Below are positions 18,411-26,303 of a stretch of 64,000 nucleotides of DNA, piece after piece (the stretch's first letter is position 1; every line of letters starts with the position of its first letter). The notes under the pieces were generated by a model, which was not told where the DNA came from, did not search any database, and saw only the letters and a program-made list of their open reading frames with translations. Location of the stretch: positions 1-64,000 of the forward strand of contig CAYXAK010000001.1 of assembly GCA_964462585.1 (NCBI GenBank), in the 5' to 3' direction. This stretch comes from Halarsenatibacter sp964462585. GTDB lineage: Bacteria > Bacillota > Halanaerobiia > Halanaerobiales > Halarsenatibacteraceae. Made by a program: the position numbers and the translations under genes.

Positions 18411-18957
18411 ATTAATGGGTATCTTCCTGGAAAATATCGCATCACAGAATATGGTTTTGATTTATTTTCTCGGAGTGCTTATATCTATCGCCGAGACCGG
18501 AGGTGTGAGAACATCACTTCTTAAAGGAGTTAAATATTCCCTGGGCTTATTCTTTGCTGTAATAATAGGTGTAATTGTGGCCGATTCCCTTCCTCTGGCT
18601 CTGGAATTCATACATCCCTGGATTTTTCTTCTGACAGCCCTGGGAGCAGTTTTTATCTTTCAACTCATGGGGGATCTAAAGGGCGATTTTTATGGAATAC
18701 CCAGACTTTTTCTGCCCCTGATACCTATTGTGGGCCTGCAATATCTGCTGGTGGATAGAGGACTCAGTTTTGATGTGATGGTAATTTCTGCTCTGGCCAA
18801 TTCTATAGGGTTTTATATGGGCTTTATCCTTATAGGGACCATAAAGGAACAGATAATGATCTCGGAAACTGATGATATATATAAATTTGCCCCGGCACTC
18901 TTAATCAGCCTGGGTGTTTTGAGCATGGCAGTTAAGGGGTTTGCCTTTCTGTACTGA
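18403..18957 (+). CDS. rnfA: RnfA-like membrane subunit lacking the [2Fe-2S] cysteines
   Basis: The protein is 184 aa with about six membrane helices. It aligns by eye with RnfA: NMVLIYFLGVLISIAETGG matches the NFVLVKFLGLCPFMGVSKK region, and RLFLPLIPIVGLQ matches IFLPLITTNCAV. Both cluster cysteines are replaced (C to L, and NC to VG), and the protein contains no cysteine at all. TTG start behind GAGGAGGGG, overlapping rnfE by 8 bases. In usual operons rnfB follows; here about 160 non-coding bases and exbB follow instead. Confidence 0.8.
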   Translation: MSELMGIFLENIASQNMVLIYFLGVLISIAETGGVRTSLLKGVKYSLGLFFAVIIGVIVADSLPLALEFIHPWIFLLTALGAVFIFQLMGDLKGDFYGIPRLFLPLIPIVGLQYLLVDRGLSFDVMVISALANSIGFYMGFILIGTIKEQIMISETDDIYKFAPALLISLGVLSMAVKGFAFLY

Positions 18958-19037
18958 TCATTTAAACGATTTAGATCAATGGAGGGGTCGGATAATTCTC
19001 AGACTTTGGTCACGAATAAAAAGGAATCTGATGTTTT

Positions 19038-19066
19038 TTGTAGAAGATAAATTAATGTGATATAGT
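19038..19066 (+). promoter_or_regulatory. Sigma-A-type promoter for exbB-exbD-tonB
   Basis: TTGTAG (19038–19043), 17 bases and TATAGT (19061–19066) lie about 50 bases before exbB in the rnfA–exbB gap. This suggests that the envelope block is a transcription unit separate from rnf, although I see no strong terminator after rnfA. Confidence 0.5.
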
Positions 19067-19116
19067 AAGAAGAAAGTGCAGGTTTTATAAAGCTTAAGGA
19101 AGAGGAGTGGTGAAGT

Positions 19117-19767
19117 TTGCAGCAAATCTGGAATATTATTTCACTTGGCGGTCCTACGGCAATTCCACTGTTGATTGCATCTATTTTCAGTCTGGCGGTA
19201 ATTATTGAGAAAACGATATTCTTTGCCCGCAACAAGCAGAATAATCGAAATCTGATCAAGAAGGTTGAAATGGTGCTGGATGAAGACGACACTATGTCGG
19301 CCTACAGTCAATTAAAGGGTGAAAAAGGTCCAAATGTAAAGCTCCTGTCTACGGCTCTTTCAAATCTGGATGAAGACCCGGAGAGGATTAGAGAAGCACT
19401 TCAGGTCACAGGGAAAAATGAAATCAGGAAGATGGAAAAACATCTGCAAATTCTGGATGTTATTGCCATGATTGCTCCACTGCTCGGTCTTTTAGGAACA
19501 GTGCTGGGAATTATTAGCAGCTTCAATATCCTGGGAGCAACTGCCGGTGTTGGAGATCCCACTCAGATAAGTGCTGGTATTGCAGCAGCTTTGATAAGCA
19601 CTGCTATTGGCCTTATCATAGCTATTCCCACAGCTATATTTTATTCCTATTTTTCCAATATAGTGGAGAGAAGAGCGCATCAGTTAAACGAGAGTATCGT
19701 GGAGATTATGGATATTGTTAATGGCAGAGGTGAAGAGTATGAAGAAAATGTTAAACACATCTCTTGA
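19117..19767 (+). CDS. exbB: ExbB/TolQ/MotA-type proton-channel protein
   Basis: This 216-aa inner-membrane protein has three membrane helices: one near the N-terminus (PTAIPLLIASIFSLAVIIEK) and two in the C-terminal half with the family signature IAPLLGLLGTVLGII and AGIAAALISTAIGLIIAIP. ExbB pentamers with ExbD form a proton-driven motor that energises TonB at the outer membrane. TTG start behind GAGGAGTGG. It is followed by exbD and tonB, which supports ExbB over TolQ or MotA. Confidence 0.88.
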   Translation: MQQIWNIISLGGPTAIPLLIASIFSLAVIIEKTIFFARNKQNNRNLIKKVEMVLDEDDTMSAYSQLKGEKGPNVKLLSTALSNLDEDPERIREALQVTGKNEIRKMEKHLQILDVIAMIAPLLGLLGTVLGIISSFNILGATAGVGDPTQISAGIAAALISTAIGLIIAIPTAIFYSYFSNIVERRAHQLNESIVEIMDIVNGRGEEYEENVKHIS

Positions 19768-20149
19768 CAAAAAGAGCAAGATTAACATACTGCCACTTGT
19801 CGATGTTATCTTTTTCCTGCTCGTATTTTTTATGCTATTCACCTCTTTTCGTGCTGCTCCTGAAGGCCTGGATTTACAGCTTCCTGCTGCAGAGACGGCT
19901 ACTGAACAGCAGGAAGAGAATGTTGTGATCAATATAGATGAGAATGGGGAATATTCTATGGATGGGGATATACTTTCACTGGATGAGATCAGAGTTGAGG
20001 TGCGGAATATCGATCAGGAGCAGGAAAATCTCGTGGTAATTATCAATGCTGATCAGAATGCTCGCTATCAGCATGTTGTTCAGGTCATGGACGGTTTACG
20101 ACAGGAGGGAATCTATAACTTAGCTTTAGCAGCTGAGAGAGAATCTTAA
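19739..20149 (+). CDS. exbD: ExbD/TolR-type biopolymer transport protein
   Basis: This 136-aa protein has a single N-terminal membrane helix carrying the motor aspartate in the signature INILPLVDVIFFLLVFFM, then a periplasmic domain with VVIINADQNARYQHVVQVMD. ATG 19739 is chosen because GAGGTGA (19727–19733) is 5 bases upstream; it overlaps the exbB end by 29 bases. A longer TTG start at 19715 has no ribosome binding site. Confidence 0.88.
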   Translation: MKKMLNTSLDKKSKINILPLVDVIFFLLVFFMLFTSFRAAPEGLDLQLPAAETATEQQEENVVINIDENGEYSMDGDILSLDEIRVEVRNIDQEQENLVVIINADQNARYQHVVQVMDGLRQEGIYNLALAAERES

Positions 20150-20164
20150 TGCGGAGAGATTGGC

Positions 20165-21052
20165 ATGAATAATAATCAAAAGGATAGATTAATATTTTAT
20201 ATCATAGTCTCCTTGGTTATACACCTGGGTTTATTTTATTTTGTGCCCTGGGGAGGTTTTGCCACTGGATTAAATCCAGAAGGGAGAACTATGGCTGATT
20301 TTGAGTTCATTCAGGTCGTGGATTTTGAGGAACTGCCTGAGGAAGGTATAGAAGTCGAGGAGGAGACCGTAGAACACGAGCCTGCAGAACCCGAAGAAGA
20401 GGAGATAGTTGAGGATACAGAGCCTGATCCTGAACCCGAGCCTGAAACTGAAGTTGATGAACCAGAACCTGAACCGGAAGAAGAAGTTGTAGAGGAAGTA
20501 GAGGAAGAAGAAATAGAAGAGGAAGTGGATGAAGAGCCTGAAACTGAGGAAGAAGTTATAACAGCGGAAGAATCTGAATCTGAAATAGAAGCTCCTGAAG
20601 AGATTGAAGAGGAAGAAGCGGAAGAAACTTCACCGGAAGAAGAAAGGGAGGCTGCAAGAGCTGAAGAAGAAGCCGAAGAGATAGAGGAGGCTGAGGATGA
20701 AGCTCAGGCTGCTGCTGGTGACGAAGCAGAGGAAGCCCCTCCTTCTGCCGGAGAGATGGTTTTGAGTTCACAGCTTCCTGTTTACCCTAAATATTCAGTT
20801 GGTCCAGAAGAGACGGGAGAAGTTGTAATATCTGCCCGTGTAGATGTAAATGGCGAGATCATGGAAGTGAATGTTATTGATAGTTCCGGTGTAGAAGCCA
20901 TGGACAGAAATGCACAGAATACGATTGAACATGGCTGGGATTTCAATTCCTATTCAAGCCCCTATACAATGGAGATTATGGTCAGTTATAATCTCGATGA
21001 GAGGGGAGATCCTGTGATCGATTATGAACTGATACAGCTTGTACTTGATTAA
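20165..21052 (+). CDS. tonB: TonB-like energy transducer with a long acidic linker
   Basis: This 295-aa protein has an N-terminal membrane helix with a His (IIVSLVIHLGLFYFVPW, as in TonB). A linker of about 150 residues made almost entirely of Glu, Pro, Asp and Val follows, then a C-terminal TonB-type domain (LPVYPKYSVGPEETGEVVISARVDVNG, split by a few residues from VIDSSGVEAMD). TonB carries energy from ExbBD to outer-membrane receptors. The linker is acidic rather than the Pro-Lys type of E. coli, which suits a halophile. No TonB-dependent receptor is in the window. Confidence 0.82.
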   Translation: MNNNQKDRLIFYIIVSLVIHLGLFYFVPWGGFATGLNPEGRTMADFEFIQVVDFEELPEEGIEVEEETVEHEPAEPEEEEIVEDTEPDPEPEPETEVDEPEPEPEEEVVEEVEEEEIEEEVDEEPETEEEVITAEESESEIEAPEEIEEEEAEETSPEEEREAARAEEEAEEIEEAEDEAQAAAGDEAEEAPPSAGEMVLSSQLPVYPKYSVGPEETGEVVISARVDVNGEIMEVNVIDSSGVEAMDRNAQNTIEHGWDFNSYSSPYTMEIMVSYNLDERGDPVIDYELIQLVLD

Positions 21053-21074
21053 TTTTGAAAGAGGTGGTCGGTTA

Positions 21075-23093
21075 ATGTCTGTCAAGAGAAATAATGTAAT
21101 TTCTGCGGTTATTTTTCCCTTTTTTATTTTAATAACGGTTTTCTTATTTTCCTTCGGAGCAGCTGGCTCTGAACTGCAAGAGACTATAGATGATCATGGC
21201 AATCTGAGGCTTTTAAATGAGTATATAGCTATCGTTGTCAATACAGAAGATAATGCCAGAAGCAGATTTGCTGTTGAGACAACAGGTGGTGATCCGGGCA
21301 GAGAAGAGGATGAAAATATGCCCCTTATCTACGGCCGACCAATCCCCTGGACCTCCTATACTACTTTCAGAATTGATGGAGAAAATTACGTCTTTGGTGG
21401 CGAAACTGATAGAAGAGCAGGTGGAGGGGCGAGTTATGGTGAAGAGCTTAGAGAACCGGAGGTCCAGGATGGAACTATAGTCTCAGAATATGAACTCAAC
21501 GAGCTGCAAATAGAACAGAATTTAGAAATTGTACAGAGCATCACCACTGGACTGTATGATACAGCCAGAATTGAATACATTGTAACTAATACCGGTGATG
21601 AGCCTAAAGAGACCGGCACCAGAATAATGCTTGATACCATGCTGGGGGAGGTAGATGGGTCTCCTTTTAGAGTGGAAGAAGAAGCAATCACTACAGATAC
21701 CAGGATGACCAGGGATGAACTGCCAAATTTTTACCAGTCTTTTGATAAGCTCACCGATCCCCAGATTACATCACAGGGTGGTTTTATAGGTGAAAATATC
21801 CATACTCCCGATAGAGTATATATGTCAAACTGGGGAAGTCTGGCAGATGGTCCCTGGGATTTTAATTTTGAACCCGGCAGAGAATTTTTAAGAGAAGGTG
21901 AGTTTGAAACTGACAGCGCTATCGCCCTTTACTGGGATCCTGATACCATAGAGCCTGGTGAAACTGTAACTTATGCCACAACATACGGTCTCGGTGGTAT
22001 ATCTATGGTGCCGGGAATGCTTTCACTCGGTATTAGTGCTCCCACTGAATTTTCTTTTTCACCTACAACCCCGGAACTGCCCGTGGTGGCTTATATTGAA
22101 AACACCACGGAAATCACCGCGGAGAATGTCACTGTTTCCATAGATCTACCGGATTACCTGGAAGCCGAAGAGCCGGCACGTGAAATCGGTAATCTGGAGG
22201 CAGGGGAAGTAGCTCAGATCAACTATTATGCCAGAGCTTTAACCGAAGATCTGCCCGGCAGAACAACCTTTGAAATCAGCGCTGAAGCTGACAATACCGA
22301 TACCAATATTGCGGACAGGCAGATAGATCTCATTGCACCCGCTCAGCTGGAAACCGATCTTTCCCTGGTGGAAGAGCTTTCTTTTGAAGATGGCAGGCTA
22401 TCACCGCTTCCATTTCAAATGAGACTGGAAATTGAAAATGTGGGTGAAAGACCATTTGAGGATTTTGAGAGTGAATTGATTATTCCACCTGGAATCGATC
22501 TGGCCAGCTACGAAAGGGCGGAAAAGATGAGCTCCAGAATTGGACCCGGGGAGAGTATTAATATTGATTGGAGGCTTATTCCCCATGATGTAGAGGGAAC
22601 TTTCCCTTTTGCCGTACAGATAAGCGGCCGTGGAGGTTATTCTGAAACGAAGAGGGAATCGATCGAGATTCCTCCTACCTCTCCTTCGATATATTATGAA
22701 GTTAAACGTTCCAGTTCTGAGAGCAATATACTGACAGTAGATGTAAAGGCTGCTAATCTGGATGATAGCATTGAAAGAGTCGAGTTTAAATTCGGCTACA
22801 ATGAAGAGATTCTAAACCATGTATTTTCCAGCAGAGGAACTTATTTTGTCAGAGATGAGAGGTTGATGGCCTGGAATGGACCTCAGGAGATAACTGATGA
22901 AACTATCAGTTTTGAGGAACAGCTACCTGATGGCCTTAACCAGGGTGGACTGGCCAGAATGAGGTTTAAAATAGAGGTAGATGGAACTGAAGAGATGGAA
23001 GAACTGGAGAATTTGGTTGATGAATTCGAAATACTTGAAGCCAGTATATTTGATGAAGACGGAACAGAAGATGATGCTTTACTGATCAACTAA
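21075..23093 (+). CDS. Large exported beta-rich protein of unknown function
   Basis: This 672-aa protein has a signal peptide (MSVKRNN then a long hydrophobic run ending FSFGAAGS). The first 320 or so residues form a predicted beta-rich domain I do not recognise. Two Ig/CARDB-like segments follow (VAYIENTTEITAENVTVSIDLP, within about 345–440, and a similar one about 450–560). The C-terminal part has alternating strands ending in GTYF and RMRFKIEV, reminiscent of cohesin-type domains. Ig-like and cohesin-like modules usually mediate surface binding. The ATG at 21075 lies behind GAGGTGG. It follows tonB by 22 bases and is probably cotranscribed, so an envelope role linked to TonB is possible but unproven. 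Confidence 0.6.
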   Translation: MSVKRNNVISAVIFPFFILITVFLFSFGAAGSELQETIDDHGNLRLLNEYIAIVVNTEDNARSRFAVETTGGDPGREEDENMPLIYGRPIPWTSYTTFRIDGENYVFGGETDRRAGGGASYGEELREPEVQDGTIVSEYELNELQIEQNLEIVQSITTGLYDTARIEYIVTNTGDEPKETGTRIMLDTMLGEVDGSPFRVEEEAITTDTRMTRDELPNFYQSFDKLTDPQITSQGGFIGENIHTPDRVYMSNWGSLADGPWDFNFEPGREFLREGEFETDSAIALYWDPDTIEPGETVTYATTYGLGGISMVPGMLSLGISAPTEFSFSPTTPELPVVAYIENTTEITAENVTVSIDLPDYLEAEEPAREIGNLEAGEVAQINYYARALTEDLPGRTTFEISAEADNTDTNIADRQIDLIAPAQLETDLSLVEELSFEDGRLSPLPFQMRLEIENVGERPFEDFESELIIPPGIDLASYERAEKMSSRIGPGESINIDWRLIPHDVEGTFPFAVQISGRGGYSETKRESIEIPPTSPSIYYEVKRSSSESNILTVDVKAANLDDSIERVEFKFGYNEEILNHVFSSRGTYFVRDERLMAWNGPQEITDETISFEEQLPDGLNQGGLARMRFKIEVDGTEEMEELENLVDEFEILEASIFDEDGTEDDALLIN

Positions 23094-23146
23094 AAATAAA
23101 GCAGAGCAAATTTAATTAATAATTTATTTAGGGGGATGGATGACAA

Positions 23147-23917
23147 GTGAAGAGATTTCTATTGATATTTACACTGGTAGCCTTTGTCATTACCACAAGT
23201 TTTGCACCGGCAGGTGCTCTTGAGATCGAGGATGTACCCGAGGACCACTGGGCTTATGAGAGTGTATCTAAGCTGGTGGATAGAGGTTACATGACTCTAT
23301 ATGATGATGATACATTTGCCGGAACTAACAGGGTTTCACGCTTTGAGCTGGCAGAAACTCTGGCCAATATGCTCGAAGATCTGGAAGAGGGTCAGCTGGA
23401 GATGGAAGAAGAAGATCTTGACCTGCTGCGGGAACTGTCAGTAGAATTTAGAGATGAACTGGTAGAACTGGCCGGTGACATGGATTTATTCCAGGAACGC
23501 ATCGAAGAACTGGAAGAAGAAAGCCTGGTTTACGGTGAAGATATGGCAGAGATGTATGAGGATATGTCAGATATGGAAAGAGAGATAAATGAAATAATCG
23601 ATGAGATTGCGGAAATGAGAGCACAATCTGAAAGACTGGATGAATTTGAAGAGAGAATTGAGGTTCTGCAGGAAGATATGGATGTTTCTGAGGAAAGACT
23701 GGATGAAATGGATGACAGATTAGAAGAAGATCCGGAAATAGAGGATATTGAGATGTTTGACGAACGAATGGACGATTTTGATGATAGGCTCTCAATGCTG
23801 GAGGAACAGCATGCAGAAAATCAGGAGGAGATCGAGGAACTGAACAGACAGAGAAGCAATCATCTTCTCTATATAGGGGCCATCGGTCTCATATCGATGA
23901 TATCACTTATACAATAA
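23147..23917 (+). CDS. SLH-domain coiled-coil outer-membrane tether (Omp-alpha-like)
   Basis: This 256-aa protein has a signal peptide to about residue 25 and one SLH domain (VPEDHWAYESVSKLVDRGYM, then the second helix with RVSRFELAETLANML). About 140 residues of very acidic coiled coil follow (repeated Glu/Met/Leu heptads), then a C-terminal hydrophobic helix (LLYIGAIGLISMISLI) ending two residues later. This order matches Thermotoga Omp-alpha, in which the SLH head binds peptidoglycan, the coil spans the periplasm and the tail sits in the outer membrane. I infer the same spacing or tethering role. GTG start; GGGGG at 23131 is the best ribosome binding site. Confidence 0.75.
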   Translation: MKRFLLIFTLVAFVITTSFAPAGALEIEDVPEDHWAYESVSKLVDRGYMTLYDDDTFAGTNRVSRFELAETLANMLEDLEEGQLEMEEEDLDLLRELSVEFRDELVELAGDMDLFQERIEELEEESLVYGEDMAEMYEDMSDMEREINEIIDEIAEMRAQSERLDEFEERIEVLQEDMDVSEERLDEMDDRLEEDPEIEDIEMFDERMDDFDDRLSMLEEQHAENQEEIEELNRQRSNHLLYIGAIGLISMISLIQ

Positions 23918-23950
23918 GAGATTGAGATGAATATGGAGGGGATAACCGTT

Positions 23951-24703
23951 ATGAAGCTCAATGGTGTATCAGGTTTAAAAATCATAATATGTCTGCTTTC
24001 CTTTCTATTAATTGTCAGTTTAATCGGTTACTCCCCTCAGCATTTCTCCATTTCTTTAAATAATTCTGCTCAGGCCTCCAGTTTTGAAGGGGAAGATGTC
24101 TTAAAGGGGGTCGGTATAGCAGTGGCAGTTATAGCAGCTGCACAGCTAATTTTAGGCGAAAGACCGGGTGATGAAGCAGAGGTACCGGAAGATAGCCTGA
24201 AAGTAGAAGATGAGAGCACCGAAAGATTTGAAGAGGCCCTTTCCGGAGATCGATTGAAGGAAAAAGAAAATATTTTTGAGCTAATACAGGATGACAAAAG
24301 AAAAGAAAATATGAAGGAAATCATAGACAGAAAGAACATAGATGAAGCTGAAATAGATATGCTTGCCCATTTGATACACGGAGAAGCCAGGGGCGAACCT
24401 TTCGAAGGCCAGGTTGCTGTTGCCGGGGTTGTATTGAACAGGAAGGACTCATCTCAATTTCCGAATTCTATAACCGGAGTTATCTATCAGGCTGAACAGT
24501 TTACGGCTCTTGAGGATGGCCAGTTTTATAAAACTCCTGATAGAACTTCTTATGATGCTGCTTTTAAAGCTCTGGAAGGAGAAGATCCCAGTAAGGGAGC
24601 TCATTACTTTTTCAATCCATTGACTGCAGATAATCTGGACTGGTTTCGAACACTGGAGGAGGTAAATAGGATAGGGAATCATATATTTGCCGTAAAACCA
24701 TGA
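23951..24703 (+). CDS. SleB-type cell-wall hydrolase
   Basis: This 250-aa protein has an N-terminal membrane or signal segment (LKIIICLLSFLLIVSLIGY), an acidic spacer and a C-terminal Hydrolase_2 (SleB/CwlJ) domain. That domain starts LAHLIHGEARGEPFEGQVAV with the catalytic Glu in GEARGE and continues VVLNRK, FTALEDGQF and GAHYFFNP. The family cleaves the glycan strand of peptidoglycan, in spores or in growing walls. ATG 23951 is preferred, with GGAGGGG 8 bases upstream. It closes the envelope block. Confidence 0.82.
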   Translation: MKLNGVSGLKIIICLLSFLLIVSLIGYSPQHFSISLNNSAQASSFEGEDVLKGVGIAVAVIAAAQLILGERPGDEAEVPEDSLKVEDESTERFEEALSGDRLKEKENIFELIQDDKRKENMKEIIDRKNIDEAEIDMLAHLIHGEARGEPFEGQVAVAGVVLNRKDSSQFPNSITGVIYQAEQFTALEDGQFYKTPDRTSYDAAFKALEGEDPSKGAHYFFNPLTADNLDWFRTLEEVNRIGNHIFAVKP

Positions 24704-24760
24704 ATTTTTACATACAGTAGGTGAATAAGCCGGCCAGAAAAATTTATTTCTCTTTAATTA

Positions 24761-24788
24761 ATTGCGTAAAATATAAATTTTACGCAAT
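24761..24788. repeat. Perfect 12-bp inverted repeat in the gap before lexA
   Basis: ATTGCGTAAAAT (24761–24772) and its exact complement (24777–24788) flank a 4-base loop. Neither side has a clear T-run, so it is not a typical terminator on either strand. It may be a protein-binding palindrome or an mRNA 3' stabiliser for the hydrolase gene. Apart from this and the lexA promoter, the 266-base gap holds nothing I recognise. Confidence 0.6.
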
Positions 24789-24846
24789 AACCTTGAGATC
24801 AGAGATATGATTAGAGAAAAGAAATCATGAGGTAATTTAGTCGTGA

Positions 24847-24886
24847 AGAACTCCTGTTTGTCCAATTTAATTCTTTGTGCTATAAT
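24847..24886 (+). promoter_or_regulatory. lexA promoter with SOS box
   Basis: TTGTCC (24858–24863), 17 bases and TATAAT (24881–24886) form the promoter. AGAACTCCTGTTTG (24847–24860) overlaps the -35 and matches the SOS box halves GAAC and GTTTG at the right spacing. This fits LexA autorepression and pairs with the similar site at recA. Confidence 0.65.
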
Positions 24887-24969
24887 GATAGAGAATCGAA
24901 ATCTAAATTTTGAATTTTGAATAGTGAACTGAGAAATAATTTTTCTGTATCTCAGGGGAGGGAATTATA

Positions 24970-25614
24970 TTGGAAGATCTTACTGACAGGCAGAAAAGCA
25001 TCTTTCTTTATATCAAGGAAGAAATCGCCGCCAAAGGCTATCCACCTTCAGTGCGAGAGATTGGTGAAGCTGTGGGCCTGAAATCTCCCGCCTCTGTTCA
25101 CAGCCATCTTAAAACCCTGGAAAATAAAGGTTATCTGCGCAGAGATCCGGAAAAGCCCCGGGCTATAGAAGTGCTCAAGTTTAAAGATAGTGAAATTTCA
25201 TCAGCTCCCGGAAATGAAAATAACAGCCGGGAAATCATCGAGGTTCCCATTCTGGGCAGAGTGACTGCGGGTGTTCCCATACTCTCCGAGGAAAATATCG
25301 AGGATTTCTTCCCTCTACCACTGGATTACTTCAACCCGGGTAATAGAGATATTTTCATGCTTGAGGTCAAGGGAAATAGCATGATAAATGCAGGTATTAA
25401 CAGTGGAGATTATGTAGTTGCCGTTCAGCAGGAAGTAGCTGAAAATGGCGATATCGTCATAGCTCTTCTGGAAAATGAAACCACCGTCAAAAGATATTTT
25501 GAAGGACATAATCAAATTCGTCTCGAGCCGGAAAACCCCTCATATGATGTCATTACAGGGCAGGACATATCGATACTGGGTAAGGTTATCGGGCTTTTCA
25601 GGCATATCAATTAA
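24970..25614 (+). CDS. lexA: SOS repressor LexA
   Basis: LexA represses DNA-damage genes until RecA filaments trigger its self-cleavage. The N-terminal winged helix has SVREIGEAVGLKSPASVHSH at 27–46. The cleavage pair is Ala100-Gly101 in GRVTAGVP, and the S24 catalytic dyad is Ser137 (GNSMINAG) and Lys174 (TTVKRY). At 214 aa it is complete. TTG start behind AGGGGAGGG. Its 3' end overlaps the convergent DNA glycosylase gene by 8 bases. Confidence 0.95.
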   Translation: MEDLTDRQKSIFLYIKEEIAAKGYPPSVREIGEAVGLKSPASVHSHLKTLENKGYLRRDPEKPRAIEVLKFKDSEISSAPGNENNSREIIEVPILGRVTAGVPILSEENIEDFFPLPLDYFNPGNRDIFMLEVKGNSMINAGINSGDYVVAVQQEVAENGDIVIALLENETTVKRYFEGHNQIRLEPENPSYDVITGQDISILGKVIGLFRHIN

Positions 25615-26245
25615 AGGAAAAATTGCAGTCATAGAGCTGCGAGAGCCTCTGAGAGGCTTTTCTCAGAACCTTAAAATCCCTTCTTACGTCATCTTCTGCA
25701 TTGCGATTGCGGAATATATAGGCAGGGTGAAATGTGGGCAGGAAATATAGCTCTCCCCTCTCAATCCATTCTCCTCTATTTCTGGTTATAGAAAGGTTGC
25801 TGTCCACCAGATAATTCAATGCGGTAGAGCCCATTGGTACGATTACTTTGGGTGAGATAAGTTCTATTTCAGCTTTGAGGATAGGTGCACAGGCATCCAT
25901 CTCATCCGTTTTGGGCGCTCTATTATCGGGAGGCCTGCATTTGACAATATTGCTTATATAGAGATCCTGTCTTCTTAATCCGGAATCTTCCATTATTTCA
26001 TCCAGAAGCTTTCCTGCTCTTCCCACAAAGGGTCTTCCCTGCTCATCCTCATCCGCACCTGGACCTTCTCCTATCAACATCAGCCTGTTTTCGACATTGC
26101 CCTCTCCCATGACCACCTGTTTACAGCCCTCTCTGAGATGGCATCTTTCACATTTAACCGCCTCTTTTTTTAATTTTTTATAGTCATCATTGGGATAGGA
26201 TATCAGCTGGTTTTTGTTGATTTTGCCGTTATCAGTGAAGAACAT
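25607..26245 (-). CDS. udg: Family 4 uracil-DNA glycosylase with [4Fe-4S] cluster
   Basis: This 212-aa enzyme removes uracil from DNA. The family 4 features are the N-terminal cluster cysteines (KCERCHLREGC), the active-site motif GEGPGADEDEQGRPFVG, NIVKCRPPDNR with a further cluster Cys, and the C-terminal FHPAY motif. ATG start behind GAGGTGA. The gene ends a long minus-strand run containing mutS and mutL, so repair functions are grouped. Its stop overlaps that of lexA tail to tail. Confidence 0.92.
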   Translation of the reverse strand: MFFTDNGKINKNQLISYPNDDYKKLKKEAVKCERCHLREGCKQVVMGEGNVENRLMLIGEGPGADEDEQGRPFVGRAGKLLDEIMEDSGLRRQDLYISNIVKCRPPDNRAPKTDEMDACAPILKAEIELISPKVIVPMGSTALNYLVDSNLSITRNRGEWIERGELYFLPTFHPAYIFRNRNAEDDVRRDFKVLRKASQRLSQLYDCNFSFN

Positions 26246-26303
26246 GATATATTTTCACCTCACCTCTTTGATTATTGATAACAGGATAATACATATTTAG
26301 CGA

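Noticed and set aside
20556..20771. Antisense Leu/Pro-rich frame opposite tonB
   Set aside because: It is the complement of the Glu-rich linker codons and has no independent support.
24761..24788. Palindrome as a Rho-independent terminator
   Set aside because: Neither strand has a T-run after the stem.
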